DNA from: Planctomycetota bacterium
GTDB taxonomy: Bacteria; Planctomycetota; UBA1135; GCA-002686595
DNA: 62,572 nucleotides
Assembly (NCBI GenBank): GCA_028823395.1
Contig: JAPKBO010000003.1
Span: 1-62,572 of the forward strand
Reading direction: 5' to 3'
Of this stretch, positions 24,983-35,697 are shown piece after piece. The translations under genes and the position numbers were made by a program. The first letter of the stretch is position 1; each line of letters starts with the position of its first letter. Below the pieces are notes generated by a model, which saw only the letters and a program-made list of their open reading frames with translations, did no database searches and was not told the origin of the DNA.

Positions 24983-27622
24983 CTAGGCTTCGTCGGGACT
25001 GTCGGCTTCGGAATCGGGTTCGGGTTCGGTCCCCGTCTCGATCGCTGTTTCGATCACCGCTGCAGAATCAGATCCGGAATCAAGGGTCGCCTCGGGCTCC
25101 GGATTCGAAGCCTCCGCCGCACCTTCACCGTTTTCGCCGTCCCCTGCCGGGGAATTGAAACGCTCGAGATCAGCTTCGCTCACCACCTCAACGGCAACCA
25201 AGTGGTCACCCTCGCGAAGGTTCACGATCCGTACGCCCTGCGTATTGCGGCTGATGCATGAGATGCTCTCCACATGTGAGCGAACGATCATGCCGCGCTC
25301 CGTGATGAGCATGGCGTCATCCTCTGACTTGCACTGGCGGACCGAAACGACCGGCCCGTTGCGAACAGTGGTCCGGATGCTGATCACTCCTTGGCCGCCG
25401 CGACCCTTGATCGGGTACTCCGCAAGTGGCGTACGCTTACCGTGGCCGTTTTCACAGACAGTCAGAAGGTCGGAACCTTCCTCGGCCACGATCATCCCAA
25501 CCACGGTGTCGTCGCCTTTGAGTTTGATGCCGCGCACGCCCCGCGCCGTGCGGCCCATGGACCGGGCCGCTTGCTCATCAAAACGGATGGCGCGACCAGA
25601 AGATGAAGCCATAAGGATCGTGTCGCCCTTGCGGCACAAGCTGACCCCAACGACGGCGTCTCCTTCTTCAAGCAGGATGGCCTTGATACCACCCCTCTTG
25701 GGGCGCGAGTAGGCCGACAGAACCGTCTTCTTCACGACACCCTTACGGGTCGCAAAGACAACGAAGCTCTCGTCGTCAAACTCAGGAACCCGCAGCAAGG
25801 AACTGATGTCCTCGCCCTCGCGCAGAGACAGGAGGTTGGTGATCGCGCGACCCTTAGATGTTCGCGTCGCCTCTGGCAGGTTGTAGACCTTTAGCCACAA
25901 GACTTGGCCCATGTTGGTGAAGCACAGGATGTTGTCGTGGGTCGAAGCCACGAATAGAGACTTCAGCACGTCTCCCTCTTTCGCATCGGCCCCCTTCACG
26001 CCCACGCCGCCGCGGCCTTGAGCCCGGTAGGTGTCGAGGCTCATGCGCTTGACATACCCATCGCGACTGAAGGTCACTGCCATCAAGTCTTCGGTGATCA
26101 GGTCCGCCATGTCGAAATCCGTGTCGACCTCTTCCGAAGAAATCTCCGTACGACGTTCGTCACCGTAGACCTTGATCAGGTCCTCAAGGTCCTCGCGCAT
26201 CATCGCCGTCACCCTTATGGCACGTTCCAGGATGTCTTTCAGATCTGTGATCTCCTCCAGGAGGGCAGCATGCTCGACCAACAACTTGTCACGCTCCAGC
26301 CCGGTCAGGCTGCCAAGACGCATATCTACGATGGCCTGGCTCTGACGGTCGGACAACTCGTACTCCGCGCTCAGAGCAGCCTTAGCTGTTTCTCGATCCG
26401 CCGACGCCCGGATGATCGCGATCACCCGATCGATGTTGTCGGTGGCAATCAGGAGTCCGTCCACGATGTGCTTGCGAGCCTCAGCCTTCCGCAGCAGGTA
26501 TGCGGTCCGTCGCCGGATCACATCCCTGCGGTGCTCAAGGTAGGCATCGATCAATTGACGCAGGTTCAGCGTGCGCGGTTGGCGTTCGTGAATCGCCAAA
26601 TTGATGATCGAGTAGGTCGTCTGCAGCGGCGTGTACTTGAAGAGCTGATTGGCGATGACCGTGGGGTCCTCGCCGCGCTTGAGATCCACGACCAACCACA
26701 TCCCATCCTTGCTGGAGTGGTCCTCCACGTTGTGGATGCCCGTGATGCGCTCATCTTTGACCACCTCCACCATCTTGGCGATGATGCCCGTCTTGTCCGC
26801 CGCCTTGCGCGTCTGATAGGGGATCTCAGTGAAAACGAGGCGCAGTCGCTTGCCCAGGTCCTCTACGTGATGCCGCGCGCGAACCCTAATTCGGCCACGG
26901 CCGGTGGTGTACGCACTGTGAATTCCATGGCGGCCCATGATGATGCCGCCTGTCGGGAAATCGGGCCCTTGAACGATATCCATCAAAGCGCGGATGGAGA
27001 TTTCCGAATCGTCCAGGATGGCGAGGGCCGCCTCGCAGATTTCGCGCAGGTTGTGGGGCGGCATGGACGTTGCCATTCCAACCGCAATGCCGTCCGATCC
27101 ATTGCAAAGCAAGTTGGGGAAGCGACTGGGCAGCACGGTCGGCTGCGTTCGCGTTTCGTCGTAGTTGGGCTCGAACTCGACGGTGTCCTTGTCGAGGTCG
27201 CTCATCAGCTCGGTGGACATGCCTGTCATCCGCGCCTCGGTGTATCGCATGGCAGCAGGCGGGTCGGCGTCAATGGAGCCGAAGTTGCCCTGCCCATCGA
27301 CGAGCGGGTAACGCAGGGAGAAGTCCTGAGCCATGCGCACAAGCGTCGGATAGATGACCGACTCACCGTGCGGGTGGTAGTTGCCGGAGGTGTCGCCGGC
27401 GATCTTGGCGCACTTGCGGTACTTGGCCCGCGGACCCAGGTTCAGGTCATTCATGGCGACCAGAATCCGGCGTTGGCTGGGCTTGAGTCCGTCGCGCACG
27501 TCGGGCAAGGCCCGGGAGTGAATGACGCTGAGTGCGTAGGTCAGGTACGACTCATGCATCTCGCGCGTGATACTGCGCGGAACGGCCGGGTTCGATGAGG
27601 GTTCGATTTTGATGTCCGTCAT
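24983..27622 (-). CDS. gyrA: DNA gyrase subunit A
   Basis: GyrA cuts and rejoins DNA during negative supercoiling with GyrB. The catalytic tyrosine lies in [10 protein letters not shown], the quinolone-region run is [15 protein letters not shown], and a coiled-coil/tower region follows. The C-terminal beta-pinwheel has a GyrA-box-like QGRGGVGV, which distinguishes it from ParC. An acidic Glu/Ser/Asp tail of about 50 residues ends the 879-residue protein. The ATG overlaps the upstream stop as ATGA. A long antisense open frame across this gene is a codon-bias shadow. Confidence 0.97.
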   Translation of the reverse strand: MTDIKIEPSSNPAVPRSITREMHESYLTYALSVIHSRALPDVRDGLKPSQRRILVAMNDLNLGPRAKYRKCAKIAGDTSGNYHPHGESVIYPTLVRMAQDFSLRYPLVDGQGNFGSIDADPPAAMRYTEARMTGMSTELMSDLDKDTVEFEPNYDETRTQPTVLPSRFPNLLCNGSDGIAVGMATSMPPHNLREICEAALAILDDSEISIRALMDIVQGPDFPTGGIIMGRHGIHSAYTTGRGRIRVRARHHVEDLGKRLRLVFTEIPYQTRKAADKTGIIAKMVEVVKDERITGIHNVEDHSSKDGMWLVVDLKRGEDPTVIANQLFKYTPLQTTYSIINLAIHERQPRTLNLRQLIDAYLEHRRDVIRRRTAYLLRKAEARKHIVDGLLIATDNIDRVIAIIRASADRETAKAALSAEYELSDRQSQAIVDMRLGSLTGLERDKLLVEHAALLEEITDLKDILERAIRVTAMMREDLEDLIKVYGDERRTEISSEEVDTDFDMADLITEDLMAVTFSRDGYVKRMSLDTYRAQGRGGVGVKGADAKEGDVLKSLFVASTHDNILCFTNMGQVLWLKVYNLPEATRTSKGRAITNLLSLREGEDISSLLRVPEFDDESFVVFATRKGVVKKTVLSAYSRPKRGGIKAILLEEGDAVVGVSLCRKGDTILMASSSGRAIRFDEQAARSMGRTARGVRGIKLKGDDTVVGMIVAEEGSDLLTVCENGHGKRTPLAEYPIKGRGGQGVISIRTTVRNGPVVSVRQCKSEDDAMLITERGMIVRSHVESISCISRNTQGVRIVNLREGDHLVAVEVVSEADLERFNSPAGDGENGEGAAEASNPEPEATLDSGSDSAAVIETAIETGTEPEPDSEADSPDEA

Positions 27623-28728
27623 GAGATCTTCGAGAGAGAGGGCAGGTCGCCCTCCGCCGTGCGCAGAAAGCGCATGGAATAGTCAGCGGCCGTTGTGGGG
27701 CCTAATTCAGAAACAAACGCGTTGGGAATATCAGTAGAGACAAGCTCGTAGGGCTGGGATTCGACTCGAACGCCCTCTGGCGCATCCCCCCACAGCTGCC
27801 AGGCGGAACTTTGGCCCCAAGCTGGTGTGGCGAGGGACCAACCACTGGGAAAAAGCTTGTCGCTTGAAGCCAGAACGGCAACGGGAACGCCCAGATGCCG
27901 AGCCTGCTCGCAGAGTTGGGCGCAGCCCACGAGGCCCAAGAAGGCCGCGGCTCCGATACCTTCGGTGCCGAGCCAGATTCGATCGGCCCGCGCGGCCCAG
28001 ACGTTTACAGCCGAGTCGTACACGAAGCGCACGTGCAGCCCCGCCTTGTTCAGGCGTCGCGCCAAGCGCCGGCCACCGAGATCCGGTCCACCCTCCGAAA
28101 CGATGACTTCGGGCGCCAGGCCTCCTTGGGCGGCGGCCTCGAGGGCGAGGGCAACCGTGTCGGAGTAGCCGTGCACGCAGATCACTTCGCCGCGCTCGAG
28201 GTCTCCAAGAAGCTGCTGCGAGCACTGCGCGCGATCGGGAAGTCGACGACCAGCGGAAAGGGGCGCACCGTTCCAACGCGCCTCACCGGCGCCTGCACCC
28301 CCAAGCCAAAGGCCCATCTCCTCGGCCAGGAATTCCTGAACGGACATACCGTCGTCATGGGCGAGGTACTCGCCGCAGCGCCCAGCCTCAATCAGTTGGT
28401 CAATGGTGTAGAGCCAGTTGGCTACGGTTCCACGCCAACCCTGCGCCTCGCGCAAATCGCCGAGGCCGCAGTCGAGCGCATCGGCAAGTGCTTCCCACTC
28501 GCCTGCTCGATGGCTTCGGATCTCTTCGGCGCCTTCCGTGAGGCCTTGCCATTCGGGGAGGAGTGCTAGCCAATCCAATAAGACTCCGGCGGTTTCGCGC
28601 ACCAGTTCGGCACCCGATGCCGCACGATTTTCACACGCCCTTGCGAGCGCGCGCTGCAGCTCGAGCCCTTTAGCTGAGGGCTCCCCTTGCGGAGACGTGG
28701 GGGGTGTAAAGGGAGGCTCGGAACTCAT
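27619..28728 (-). CDS. eIF2B-like (ISOCOT-fold) protein of unknown role
   Basis: The C-terminal half (from about residue 170) resembles eIF2B alpha/beta/delta and methylthioribose-1-phosphate isomerase: [45 protein letters not shown] and [15 protein letters not shown] follow the fold. The N-terminal 170 residues are helical and variable. Bacterial eIF2B relatives bind sugar phosphates or nucleotides, so a small-molecule enzyme or sensor is likely. ATG 28728 gives 369 residues; a longer frame extends 41 residues but lacks similarity. The TGA overlaps the gyrA ATG, so translation is coupled. Confidence 0.75.
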   Translation of the reverse strand: MSSEPPFTPPTSPQGEPSAKGLELQRALARACENRAASGAELVRETAGVLLDWLALLPEWQGLTEGAEEIRSHRAGEWEALADALDCGLGDLREAQGWRGTVANWLYTIDQLIEAGRCGEYLAHDDGMSVQEFLAEEMGLWLGGAGAGEARWNGAPLSAGRRLPDRAQCSQQLLGDLERGEVICVHGYSDTVALALEAAAQGGLAPEVIVSEGGPDLGGRRLARRLNKAGLHVRFVYDSAVNVWAARADRIWLGTEGIGAAAFLGLVGCAQLCEQARHLGVPVAVLASSDKLFPSGWSLATPAWGQSSAWQLWGDAPEGVRVESQPYELVSTDIPNAFVSELGPTTAADYSMRFLRTAEGDLPSLSKIS

Positions 28729-28902
28729 GATGCGGGAAGAATCGGGAGCCCTCTCGGGGGCTCTCAAGAGACCCTCGGAAAGCGGTGCGCCAAGGGTCCT
28801 CAAGCTCGGAATGAAGGGGCCATTATCACCCCCCCAGGGCCGTTCTTCCACCCAACAGACCCATAATAATAGTGTCTTGCACCAACTACCCCTGCAAAGG
28901 GA

Positions 28903-30516
28903 TCAGTGGGGGAGCTTCCAGGAGGGTGGTAATCGGGATTCCAAAATCAGTGCTTCCCGGCCCCCCGCCGCCCCCTCGTCGTGCAGTTCCAAGAGCCGTA
29001 GAAAGTCCGTGGCCGGGGCGTGTCCGCGGAGCGCCAAAAGGGCCGCCCAACCACCCGCGCGGGCCCAGTTTTTTCGCGCCAGATCCTCCGTGAGGGCCCG
29101 CTCAAGCTGCTCCTCACCCACCTCCCCCTGCTCCACCAAAGTAGCCACAAGTTCTGTCAGAGTCTCAAGTTCCGACGGCTGCCCATCCAGTTCTGCGGAG
29201 CGGGCAATCGCTGACGAATAGCGCCCCAACACCAGATCCGCTCTCGTGCGCTGCGGCCCATAAACCTCGCCCATTCGCCGCAATTCCAAGGTCCCGGTCA
29301 CGGCAAGTAACCCCACACCTAGCCACGCCCTCAACCGCATCCGGCTCTTGAATCGGCGGCCCACCGCTGGATCTGCCGAGGCTCGGCTGAGGAACTCCAT
29401 GCGCACTTTTGCGGAAAAGTGACGCCAACCCCCACGATCGCTCAACCGCTGGCCAACCCGCCCCAGGGCTGAGGCCAGGGCCTCCGGGTCCCCGAGCAGA
29501 TCCATGCTGTACAGGTCGGCTTCAAGCTCAGATCGCCTGGATAACCAGCCGAAACCCACAATCCACATGCCCAGGGCACCCGCCAAGAAGACGCTCCCCC
29601 ACAGCTCATCGGCCGGCGCCAGGAGGTCGGCTGCCAGAAAGAAGCCCAGGCTCCAAGCCAAGAAAACGCCCACGTGCCGACACTTGGCATGGCCTATCTC
29701 GTGGCCATAGACCGAGGCCAACTCGCGCGGGCCCAGGGCCTGTAGCAGGGCGTCCGAAAGCAACACAAGGCGTCGCCGCCCCATGCCCACGATTGCGGCA
29801 TTTGCAATCAGGTTGCCGGTGTCCCACACGCGAACCGCGCGGCAGTTAAAACCCGCTCGCTCTGCTACCCGATTCAGAAGTTCTCTCGTGGGCCCCGGCT
29901 CCAGCGGGCTCGTGCGCCAGGCCTTGGCGATGAGGTGCGGCACGCCCAATCCCATACCCACCAGGATCGTGCCCAAGAAAAGTGCGTGGTAAAGGTCCAC
30001 CTCCTGCACCAGAGCGCGGGCAAGGGGAATGGCACCCACCAATCCAAGTACGCCTAGGTAGACCGCAAGGGGCGTAGCCGTGCTCAGGAACATCCGCAGA
30101 GCAAGCCCACGGGCCGCGCTCCGCCCCGCGCCGGGCCCAGTGTTCAATCGAGTTTCGGCATCGATGCAAAGCACCTGCAGAATGACGAAGGGCGCGAAAG
30201 CCAGGATCAAGACGGGCTCTGGCCAGGACTCGGGATCCAGCGGCGACCCAGACCATCTACGGAGCAGGCTCAGCCAGTTTGTACCCAGCACCAGCACACC
30301 AAAGCCCGCCACGCTCCAAAGGCCAAGCAGACGCCCAAAGAGCGATGCTTGCCGGAAGCGACCCGCAAGTAAGGACCGGCGACTCAGACTTCCGAACAGG
30401 TAAGGCACGGGCAGCAGCAGCAAGCCCCAGAGGGCGGAAACATCGCCCAGGCCGAGGCCCAGCTGGGCCAAGGTCTGCAGGGCCACAGCAGTCAGAAGTT
30501 GGGGGAGAAAGCCCAT
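28903..30516 (-). CDS. M48-family membrane zinc metallopeptidase
   Basis: Ste24/HtpX-type peptidases cleave membrane or lipidated proteins. HEIGHAKCRH holds the zinc site near residue 270, and the distal Glu is in SELEADLYSMD. Five or six hydrophobic helices cover residues 1-200, another pair follows the HExxH, and the last 150 residues are soluble. At 537 residues it is longer than HtpX, closer to Ste24-like bacterial forms. It starts 17 bases after dapF ends on the same strand; a link with cell-wall genes is only positional. Confidence 0.88.
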   Translation of the reverse strand: MGFLPQLLTAVALQTLAQLGLGLGDVSALWGLLLLPVPYLFGSLSRRSLLAGRFRQASLFGRLLGLWSVAGFGVLVLGTNWLSLLRRWSGSPLDPESWPEPVLILAFAPFVILQVLCIDAETRLNTGPGAGRSAARGLALRMFLSTATPLAVYLGVLGLVGAIPLARALVQEVDLYHALFLGTILVGMGLGVPHLIAKAWRTSPLEPGPTRELLNRVAERAGFNCRAVRVWDTGNLIANAAIVGMGRRRLVLLSDALLQALGPRELASVYGHEIGHAKCRHVGVFLAWSLGFFLAADLLAPADELWGSVFLAGALGMWIVGFGWLSRRSELEADLYSMDLLGDPEALASALGRVGQRLSDRGGWRHFSAKVRMEFLSRASADPAVGRRFKSRMRLRAWLGVGLLAVTGTLELRRMGEVYGPQRTRADLVLGRYSSAIARSAELDGQPSELETLTELVATLVEQGEVGEEQLERALTEDLARKNWARAGGWAALLALRGHAPATDFLRLLELHDEGAAGGREALILESRLPPSWKLPH

Positions 30517-30533
30517 GTGGTGCTCGACGAATT

Positions 30534-31319
30534 TTAGAGCGTGCCGTCATTCAAGACGCGCACACTCCCCTGCAGCCAGAGCCCGTCGTTTTCCTCACAG
30601 GGGCTTACGGTCAGGACCCCGCCGGGCAACGCAACGCGCACGGGCCAAGCCGCCAGCCCACGCTCCACGGCCACCCGCGCCACAGCGCAAGCACCGCTAC
30701 CACAGGCCGCCGTCTCCCCAACGCCCCTCTCCCAGACCCGGACCGAAAGACTTCCCGCCCCCACCTGGACGAACTCCACGTTGATGCCGCTTGGAAAGCG
30801 TGGGTCCCCGCTAAGGCGCGGACCCCATTCCTCCACGGCCACGTCCCCTCCAAAGAGCACGAGGTGGGGGTTTCCACAGTCGACCCAGGTCGCCTCGTGA
30901 ACGGGGCCTTCGAGAGCCACCTGTTCGATGATCCTGATGGGGCCCAGTGAAACCCGAACTTCCAGTGCACTCTCCGAAGTCCGCCATACCTGTGCCAAGG
31001 TGAGGCCCGCATCCGTGGACAACTCGAAGGTGCCGCACTCCTCGTAGCCCGCATCCACCGCGTGCCATGCCAGGCACCGCAGTCCGTTACCGCAGGTCTC
31101 GGGCCGCGAGCCATCGCGGTTGTAGAGCACCATCGCCAAGCGTCCCTCCTCATTCCGGTCCAGATGTAGGACTCCGTCGACCTCAAGCGTTCCATCCGCG
31201 CACACGCGGCGTGCGTGCTCAATGGGATCGCCCACCGAATCCCCTCCCAGGTGATCCACTAGGAGGAATCGGTTGCCGTCGCCTTCCAGGCGGCGCAAGG
31301 AGCAAGAGGTATCCGGCAC
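30534..31319 (-). CDS. dapF: Diaminopimelate epimerase
   Basis: DapF converts LL- to meso-diaminopimelate for lysine and peptidoglycan. Both active cysteines are present, ETCGNGLRC near residue 77 and TAACGSGAC near 210, in the two mirror-symmetric domains. The N-terminus EGDGNRFLLVD is the usual glycine-Asn run. At 261 residues it is slightly short but complete. It lies in a tight same-strand row with rnhC and the M48 peptidase. Confidence 0.94.
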   Translation of the reverse strand: MPDTSCSLRRLEGDGNRFLLVDHLGGDSVGDPIEHARRVCADGTLEVDGVLHLDRNEEGRLAMVLYNRDGSRPETCGNGLRCLAWHAVDAGYEECGTFELSTDAGLTLAQVWRTSESALEVRVSLGPIRIIEQVALEGPVHEATWVDCGNPHLVLFGGDVAVEEWGPRLSGDPRFPSGINVEFVQVGAGSLSVRVWERGVGETAACGSGACAVARVAVERGLAAWPVRVALPGGVLTVSPCEENDGLWLQGSVRVLNDGTL

Positions 31320-31329
31320 GTGGCCCAGC

Positions 31330-32247
31330 CTAGCCCAGGCGCCGGGCTATCTTGCCCGTGTTCTTGAAGTGCACTTTGGCAACCCGAACGAGGGCGTCCA
31401 TGCCATTGGCACGGGCGAAGCTCAGTCCGGCATCATCCGTGGGCTGACCGGCTCCCTTATGGAGGCCTAGCCCTTCCTGGGATTCCAGTGCCGCCAAGCC
31501 CAGGAGGAACTCGGCGCGAGCCAGGATGCTGGCTGCCGCTACGGTCACGTGCCGCTCCCCCCGATGCGCCTGAAACAGCCGCACGTCGCTGCCCTCGAGA
31601 GCCGCCTCCATGACTGAGGCCTTGGCGAACTGGTCCACAAGGACCGCGTCACCCGGTTGGGCCAGGGCTCGGATGGCCCTTGCATGCTGGGCGGCCAGAA
31701 GTGGGTTCAAGGTGCGCATGCGCGCGTACTCCACGTTGTATTCGGGTGGTTGGAGGCTCTCGATCGTGTACTCAACCTCGTCGCGCAGCAGCGCGGCCAG
31801 CTTCAGGGCGCGCTTATCCGTGAGCTTCTTACTGTCGGCCACACCCCACTCGATCAGCTTCTGGGCCTGATGCGACTCCATCCGCACCGCAGCCACAACC
31901 AAGGGTCCAAAGTAGTCCCCCTTGCCGGTCTCATCTGACCCCACGAAGGGCCCGGTAACGTGCGCAAAGGGGTCGTCCTCGGGGGCCACCTCCTCGGCTG
32001 GCCCACTCTGCTCCACGGCCCCCGCTGGCAGATCTAGGCCCGTGTGCTGCAACACGAAGGCCTCGGGGTTGGCTCCCTGCACCACCAATTTGCCGGACTT
32101 GTAGAGCGTCACGATCGCTCCCTCCCCCCGGGCGCTAAAGCTTGCATGGGGAACACTGCGCCACTCCAGATCGAGAGAATTGAGACGGGAGCGCAAGCGC
32201 TGCTGGTCCGCGGGAGGGACCTTGAGGACAATGGTTCGTTGGCTCAC
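31330..32247 (-). CDS. rnhC: Ribonuclease HIII
   Basis: RNase HIII removes RNA from RNA:DNA hybrids. An N-terminal DUF3378/TBP-like substrate-binding domain (about 1-90) precedes the catalytic domain. The active-site acidic cluster includes VGSDETGKGDYFGP (Asp/Glu), ADSKKLTDKRA and VDQFA. Having both the N-domain and the GDYFGP run separates it from RNase HII. At 305 residues it has the normal length. Confidence 0.94.
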   Translation of the reverse strand: MSQRTIVLKVPPADQQRLRSRLNSLDLEWRSVPHASFSARGEGAIVTLYKSGKLVVQGANPEAFVLQHTGLDLPAGAVEQSGPAEEVAPEDDPFAHVTGPFVGSDETGKGDYFGPLVVAAVRMESHQAQKLIEWGVADSKKLTDKRALKLAALLRDEVEYTIESLQPPEYNVEYARMRTLNPLLAAQHARAIRALAQPGDAVLVDQFAKASVMEAALEGSDVRLFQAHRGERHVTVAAASILARAEFLLGLAALESQEGLGLHKGAGQPTDDAGLSFARANGMDALVRVAKVHFKNTGKIARRLG

Positions 32248-32309
32248 GGGAGAAGATGACCGGTGTGGTGTGGGTTGCCGGAGGGTGGGGCTGGTAGCCT
32301 ACACCTAAG

Positions 32310-32681
32310 ATGGACAACGACGCAGAGTTGCCGTTCGAGACCGGAGTTCGCCCCGAGGATTACCCGAAGAGCGAGCCCCGCCCTTTCCAGACGCCTTGGG
32401 GTGAGTATGCCCTTCACGCCCACGCTGGCCGGTTTGTTGCGGCCCCCGCCTGGTGCCCACACATGCACGGGCCCTTGTGGGAAGGCACACGACACGAGGA
32501 CGAGCTGGTCTGCCCCTGGCATGGCTGGCGCTACTCCCTAGAGGGCGGCCATTGCACCTGGACACCCACCGGCGCAGAAAAGAGCTGCGAAGGTGGATCC
32601 TTAGCCTTGCTGCAAGTGGTCACGGGGCCCGAGGGAACCCTCCACATCCTCCCGCCGCCACAGGCCCCTGAGTCTCGGTAG
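32310..32681 (+). CDS. Rieske-type [2Fe-2S] protein
   Basis: A small 123-residue single-domain ferredoxin. The cluster ligands are CPHMHGPL and, about 20 residues later, CPWHGWRYSL, the pattern of Rieske proteins related to dioxygenase ferredoxins. There is no signal peptide, so it probably stays in the cytoplasm. It starts divergently from rnhC and ends 37 bases before the cystathionine synthase gene. The partner enzyme is not visible nearby. Confidence 0.85.
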   Translation: MDNDAELPFETGVRPEDYPKSEPRPFQTPWGEYALHAHAGRFVAAPAWCPHMHGPLWEGTRHEDELVCPWHGWRYSLEGGHCTWTPTGAEKSCEGGSLALLQVVTGPEGTLHILPPPQAPESR

Positions 32682-32718
32682 ACTGTCCCGCCGACGCTCC
32701 CCTTCTACGAATATCCCC

Positions 32719-34077
32719 ATGCCTCCGATCCAAGACAGCATCCTCGCCTCCATCGGCAACACACCACTCGTTCGCCTCCAGCAGGTTGGCAACGAAACCG
32801 GCTGTGAGTTCCTCGTCAAGTGCGAGTTCATGAACGCTGGAGGTTCGGTGAAAGACCGCATCGGCTTGCGCATGGTTGAAGAAGCCGAACGCAGCGGTCG
32901 GATCAAACCCGGCGACACGCTGATCGAGCCGACCAGTGGCAACACGGGAATCGGCATGGCTCTCGCGGCAGCCATCAAGGGCTATCGCATGGTGATCACC
33001 ATGCCCGAAAAGATGAGCCGTGAGAAACAGGTGGCCCTTGAAGCTTTGGGCGCCGAGATCATTCGGACGCCGACCGAAGCCGCCTGGGATGCCCCCGAGA
33101 GCCACATCGGAGTGGCGCAACAGCTGCAGAAGATCATTCCAGGGGCACACATTCTCGACCAGTACTCCAACGTGAACAATCCCGACGCCCACTATCACGG
33201 GACCGGGCGCGAGATCCTCGATGCCACAGGTGGTGAGTTTGATTACCTCGTGGCGGGAGCCGGGACAGGCGGCACGATCAGTGGCATTGCGCGACTTCTC
33301 AAGGAAGAGGCGCCGCACATCAAGATCATCGGCGCGGACCCCGTGGGTTCCATCCTCGCTGGTCCCGCAGACGTGGGTTCCTACAAGGTGGAGGGCATCG
33401 GCTACGACTTCATCCCAGACGTACTCGATCGCGATCTGATCGATGAATGGGTAAAGACCGAAGACCGTGAATCCTTCCTCATGGCCCGGCGTCTTATCCG
33501 GCGCGAGGGTTTGCTATGCGGCGGATCATCGGGCACCGCCATGTGGGCAGCCCTGGAAATTGCCAAACGGGAGGGGCCTGGTAAGAAGTTCGTGGTCGTC
33601 CTGCCCGACTCCGTGCGTAACTACATGACCAAGTTCATGGATGATCGCTGGATGAAGGAGAACGGCTTCACGGAGCCCAGTTGGGGCAGCCAGTCCGTAG
33701 ACGAGATCCTGCGTCGCATGCCCCAGCGCCAGTTGCACACGGCCGACGGCAGCGAATCTGTTGCGGATGGCGTCATGCGCATGAAAGAACAAGGCATCAG
33801 CCAGCTGCCCATCTTGGATGGAGGCCGGTTGGTCGGGATCGTGACGGAGTCTGACCTGTTAGCCGGCTTGGTGGAGGGGCGCACAACCCTCGCCAGCAGT
33901 ATCGCCGAGGTCATGTTCCGCAACGTGGAAACCGTCCATCTGAATGACGATGCCAGCGTGCTGCTCGATTGCTTTGCCCGCGGATACGTAGGGCTCGCCG
34001 TTGATGGCGACGGCCAATTAGTCGGCATCCTGACTAAAATGGACCTGGTCGAGCACCTAGCCGCGCCGATCCAGTAA
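32719..34077 (+). CDS. Cystathionine beta-synthase (PLP enzyme with CBS pair)
   Basis: The PLP-dependent fold-type II part (1-330) carries GGSVKDRIGL with the PLP-binding lysine, the TSGNTGIGMA phosphate loop and GTGGTISGIAR. A pair of CBS domains follows (about 340-452; LPILDGGRLVGIVTESDL and GQLVGILTKMDL). This full architecture is that of eukaryote-like cystathionine beta-synthase, making cystathionine from serine and homocysteine, rather than cysteine synthase CysK. The CBS pair probably binds an adenosyl ligand. A cysteine-synthase activity cannot be excluded. Confidence 0.88.
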   Translation: MPPIQDSILASIGNTPLVRLQQVGNETGCEFLVKCEFMNAGGSVKDRIGLRMVEEAERSGRIKPGDTLIEPTSGNTGIGMALAAAIKGYRMVITMPEKMSREKQVALEALGAEIIRTPTEAAWDAPESHIGVAQQLQKIIPGAHILDQYSNVNNPDAHYHGTGREILDATGGEFDYLVAGAGTGGTISGIARLLKEEAPHIKIIGADPVGSILAGPADVGSYKVEGIGYDFIPDVLDRDLIDEWVKTEDRESFLMARRLIRREGLLCGGSSGTAMWAALEIAKREGPGKKFVVVLPDSVRNYMTKFMDDRWMKENGFTEPSWGSQSVDEILRRMPQRQLHTADGSESVADGVMRMKEQGISQLPILDGGRLVGIVTESDLLAGLVEGRTTLASSIAEVMFRNVETVHLNDDASVLLDCFARGYVGLAVDGDGQLVGILTKMDLVEHLAAPIQ

Positions 34078-34093
34078 GTGCGGGGCGCAAGCC

Positions 34094-34489
34094 CTAACTT
34101 GCCGTCGTCGCGCTTCCGCCAATCACACCCAGGGCCTGCAGGCCACCGATCACGGCGCACAAGCCGATGATGAGGCTCAGAGGGCCGCTGTTCACCAAGC
34201 CCAAAACGGACAAGACGACCAACGTCCAGGTCCATCCGCGCTCTCCGTTCCAGCTGCCCCAGCAGGCTGCCAGGCACAAAAGGTAGAACAGAAAGAAGGG
34301 CACAATGATGAGCATTCCCATGCCAGTGATGAAGCCGGCCATGGGAAGGCTGTGCAGAAAGCCGCTCAGCCCGGTAAATACTCCCGCGCCCAGAATAGCC
34401 GTGGTAGCAATGGACAGCCCAAGGAGGAAAAGCAACGCATGCAGCGCGTTACAGATGATGCCGATACTGAGCAGGATGGGTCGTTTCAT
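34094..34489 (-). CDS. Small membrane protein of unknown function
   Basis: 131 residues from ATG 34489 (MKRPILLSIG) with four hydrophobic segments (about 5-30, 50-80, 85-100 and 102-122). No motif is recognised. The frame extends 21 residues upstream but without a signal. Convergent with the cystathionine synthase. Confidence 0.6.
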   Translation of the reverse strand: MKRPILLSIGIICNALHALLFLLGLSIATTAILGAGVFTGLSGFLHSLPMAGFITGMGMLIIVPFFLFYLLCLAACWGSWNGERGWTWTLVVLSVLGLVNSGPLSLIIGLCAVIGGLQALGVIGGSATTAS

Positions 34490-34598
34490 GGGGCGCCGAG
34501 CTTGGATGCGAGGGGCAGGGTCTAGGTTCCTACGTATTGGCTTTCCAATCATTCACTTTTCATGGTGCCAACGCCAAATTGACGCCTTCTGAATATCC

Positions 34599-35657
34599 CT
34601 AATCCCCGATTAGGGCCCATTTGCGGGCCACAACCAGCTTCACCACCTCCCCTGCCACGATCCGATACCCCTCCCGATTGGGGTGATAGCGGTCACCCTT
34701 CAAAAATAGCTCGTGCACCGGGTCCGACTGGCGTGCGCGACGCCGGAATTCCTCGGCCAGATCCACAAAGGGCAACCCGAGGTCCTTGCAGGTTTCGCGC
34801 AGGCGGTCGATGGGCGCCGTGTCGAAGGAGCCGAGATAGACCTGGCTCTCGTAGGGGAAGAGGAAGACAGCGGTCTCGGCACCAATGGCTGATGCCTGGT
34901 CGCGGATGCTCTCCAGGTAGCTCACCTGCTCGCTCCAAGCATCGTCGTTTAGACTCGAAGCCTTAGTCCCGCGCGCGAAGGCCTCTGCTTGCTCCCAATC
35001 ATTCTCCCGCTGCGAGTGGTAGTAGGCCTGCCGCAACCAACGGTAGATTGCCGTGCGGCCAAGCGCGTCACGCAGGTCCTGGGATATCACGCGCCGTGCC
35101 TTGCGATCGCCGAAGACGTACTCATCTACAGCCCTTATCGCGTTAGGGAAGTCGTTCAGGTTGTAGCCCACCACAACCAGGTCTGGCTCAAGCCCCAGGC
35201 CTACCTCTCTGAAAATTCGTTCGTAGGTAGCTCCCGAGTAGCCGTTGACTCCCATGTTCGCCACAACCACGGGCCCGCTCGCAGGCAAGGCTTCTCCCAA
35301 CAGTCGCTCCAGTTGGCGCGGCCAGGTGTCTGACTCGGCTACGCCCTTGCCAAAAGTACAGGAGTCACCCAAGGCCACAATGCGATACCCGTCTCCTGAG
35401 GCACCCGCGCCGACCGGAGGACCACGCAGCCCCAGTTGATTGATCTGATACCAGGTCCCATCCCAACGCCCCTCAAACCCGGGCTGATGCCGCACGATCC
35501 GGGGGTCATCCGGGTGAGCGACGTAGGGGTTGCGATCGAGAAAAGAGAACGGCCCCGGCTCCAGGCTGCGGGTAAGGGCCTCCGCAATCAAGAAAGCCCC
35601 CGCAAGCGCGGCCAGCGAAATCGAGGCCTTGCGGAGAAATGTGCGGACGGGAGGCAT
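34599..35657 (-). CDS. SGNH/GDSL-type hydrolase, membrane-anchored
   Basis: An N-terminal hydrophobic segment (residues 10-27) anchors the protein. The SGNH blocks are visible: ALGDSCTFG (nucleophile Ser, block I), NMGVNGYSG (block II Gly), GYNLNDFP (block III Asn) and DRYHPNREGY (block V with catalytic Asp-His). Substrates could be acyl esters on cell-surface glycans or lipids, as in other anchored SGNH enzymes; none is specified here. At 352 residues it is typical of the bacterial anchored group. Confidence 0.87.
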   Translation of the reverse strand: MPPVRTFLRKASISLAALAGAFLIAEALTRSLEPGPFSFLDRNPYVAHPDDPRIVRHQPGFEGRWDGTWYQINQLGLRGPPVGAGASGDGYRIVALGDSCTFGKGVAESDTWPRQLERLLGEALPASGPVVVANMGVNGYSGATYERIFREVGLGLEPDLVVVGYNLNDFPNAIRAVDEYVFGDRKARRVISQDLRDALGRTAIYRWLRQAYYHSQRENDWEQAEAFARGTKASSLNDDAWSEQVSYLESIRDQASAIGAETAVFLFPYESQVYLGSFDTAPIDRLRETCKDLGLPFVDLAEEFRRRARQSDPVHELFLKGDRYHPNREGYRIVAGEVVKLVVARKWALIGD

Positions 35658-35697
35658 GGAGGCCCAATCCTAGCAGCCCATCCCTCCGTACAGAGGA

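Noticed and set aside
26018-27598. A 526-codon open frame antisense to gyrA
   Set aside because: It mirrors the gyrA codons, has no domain similarity, and gyrA itself is certain; high GC with biased third positions creates such shadows.
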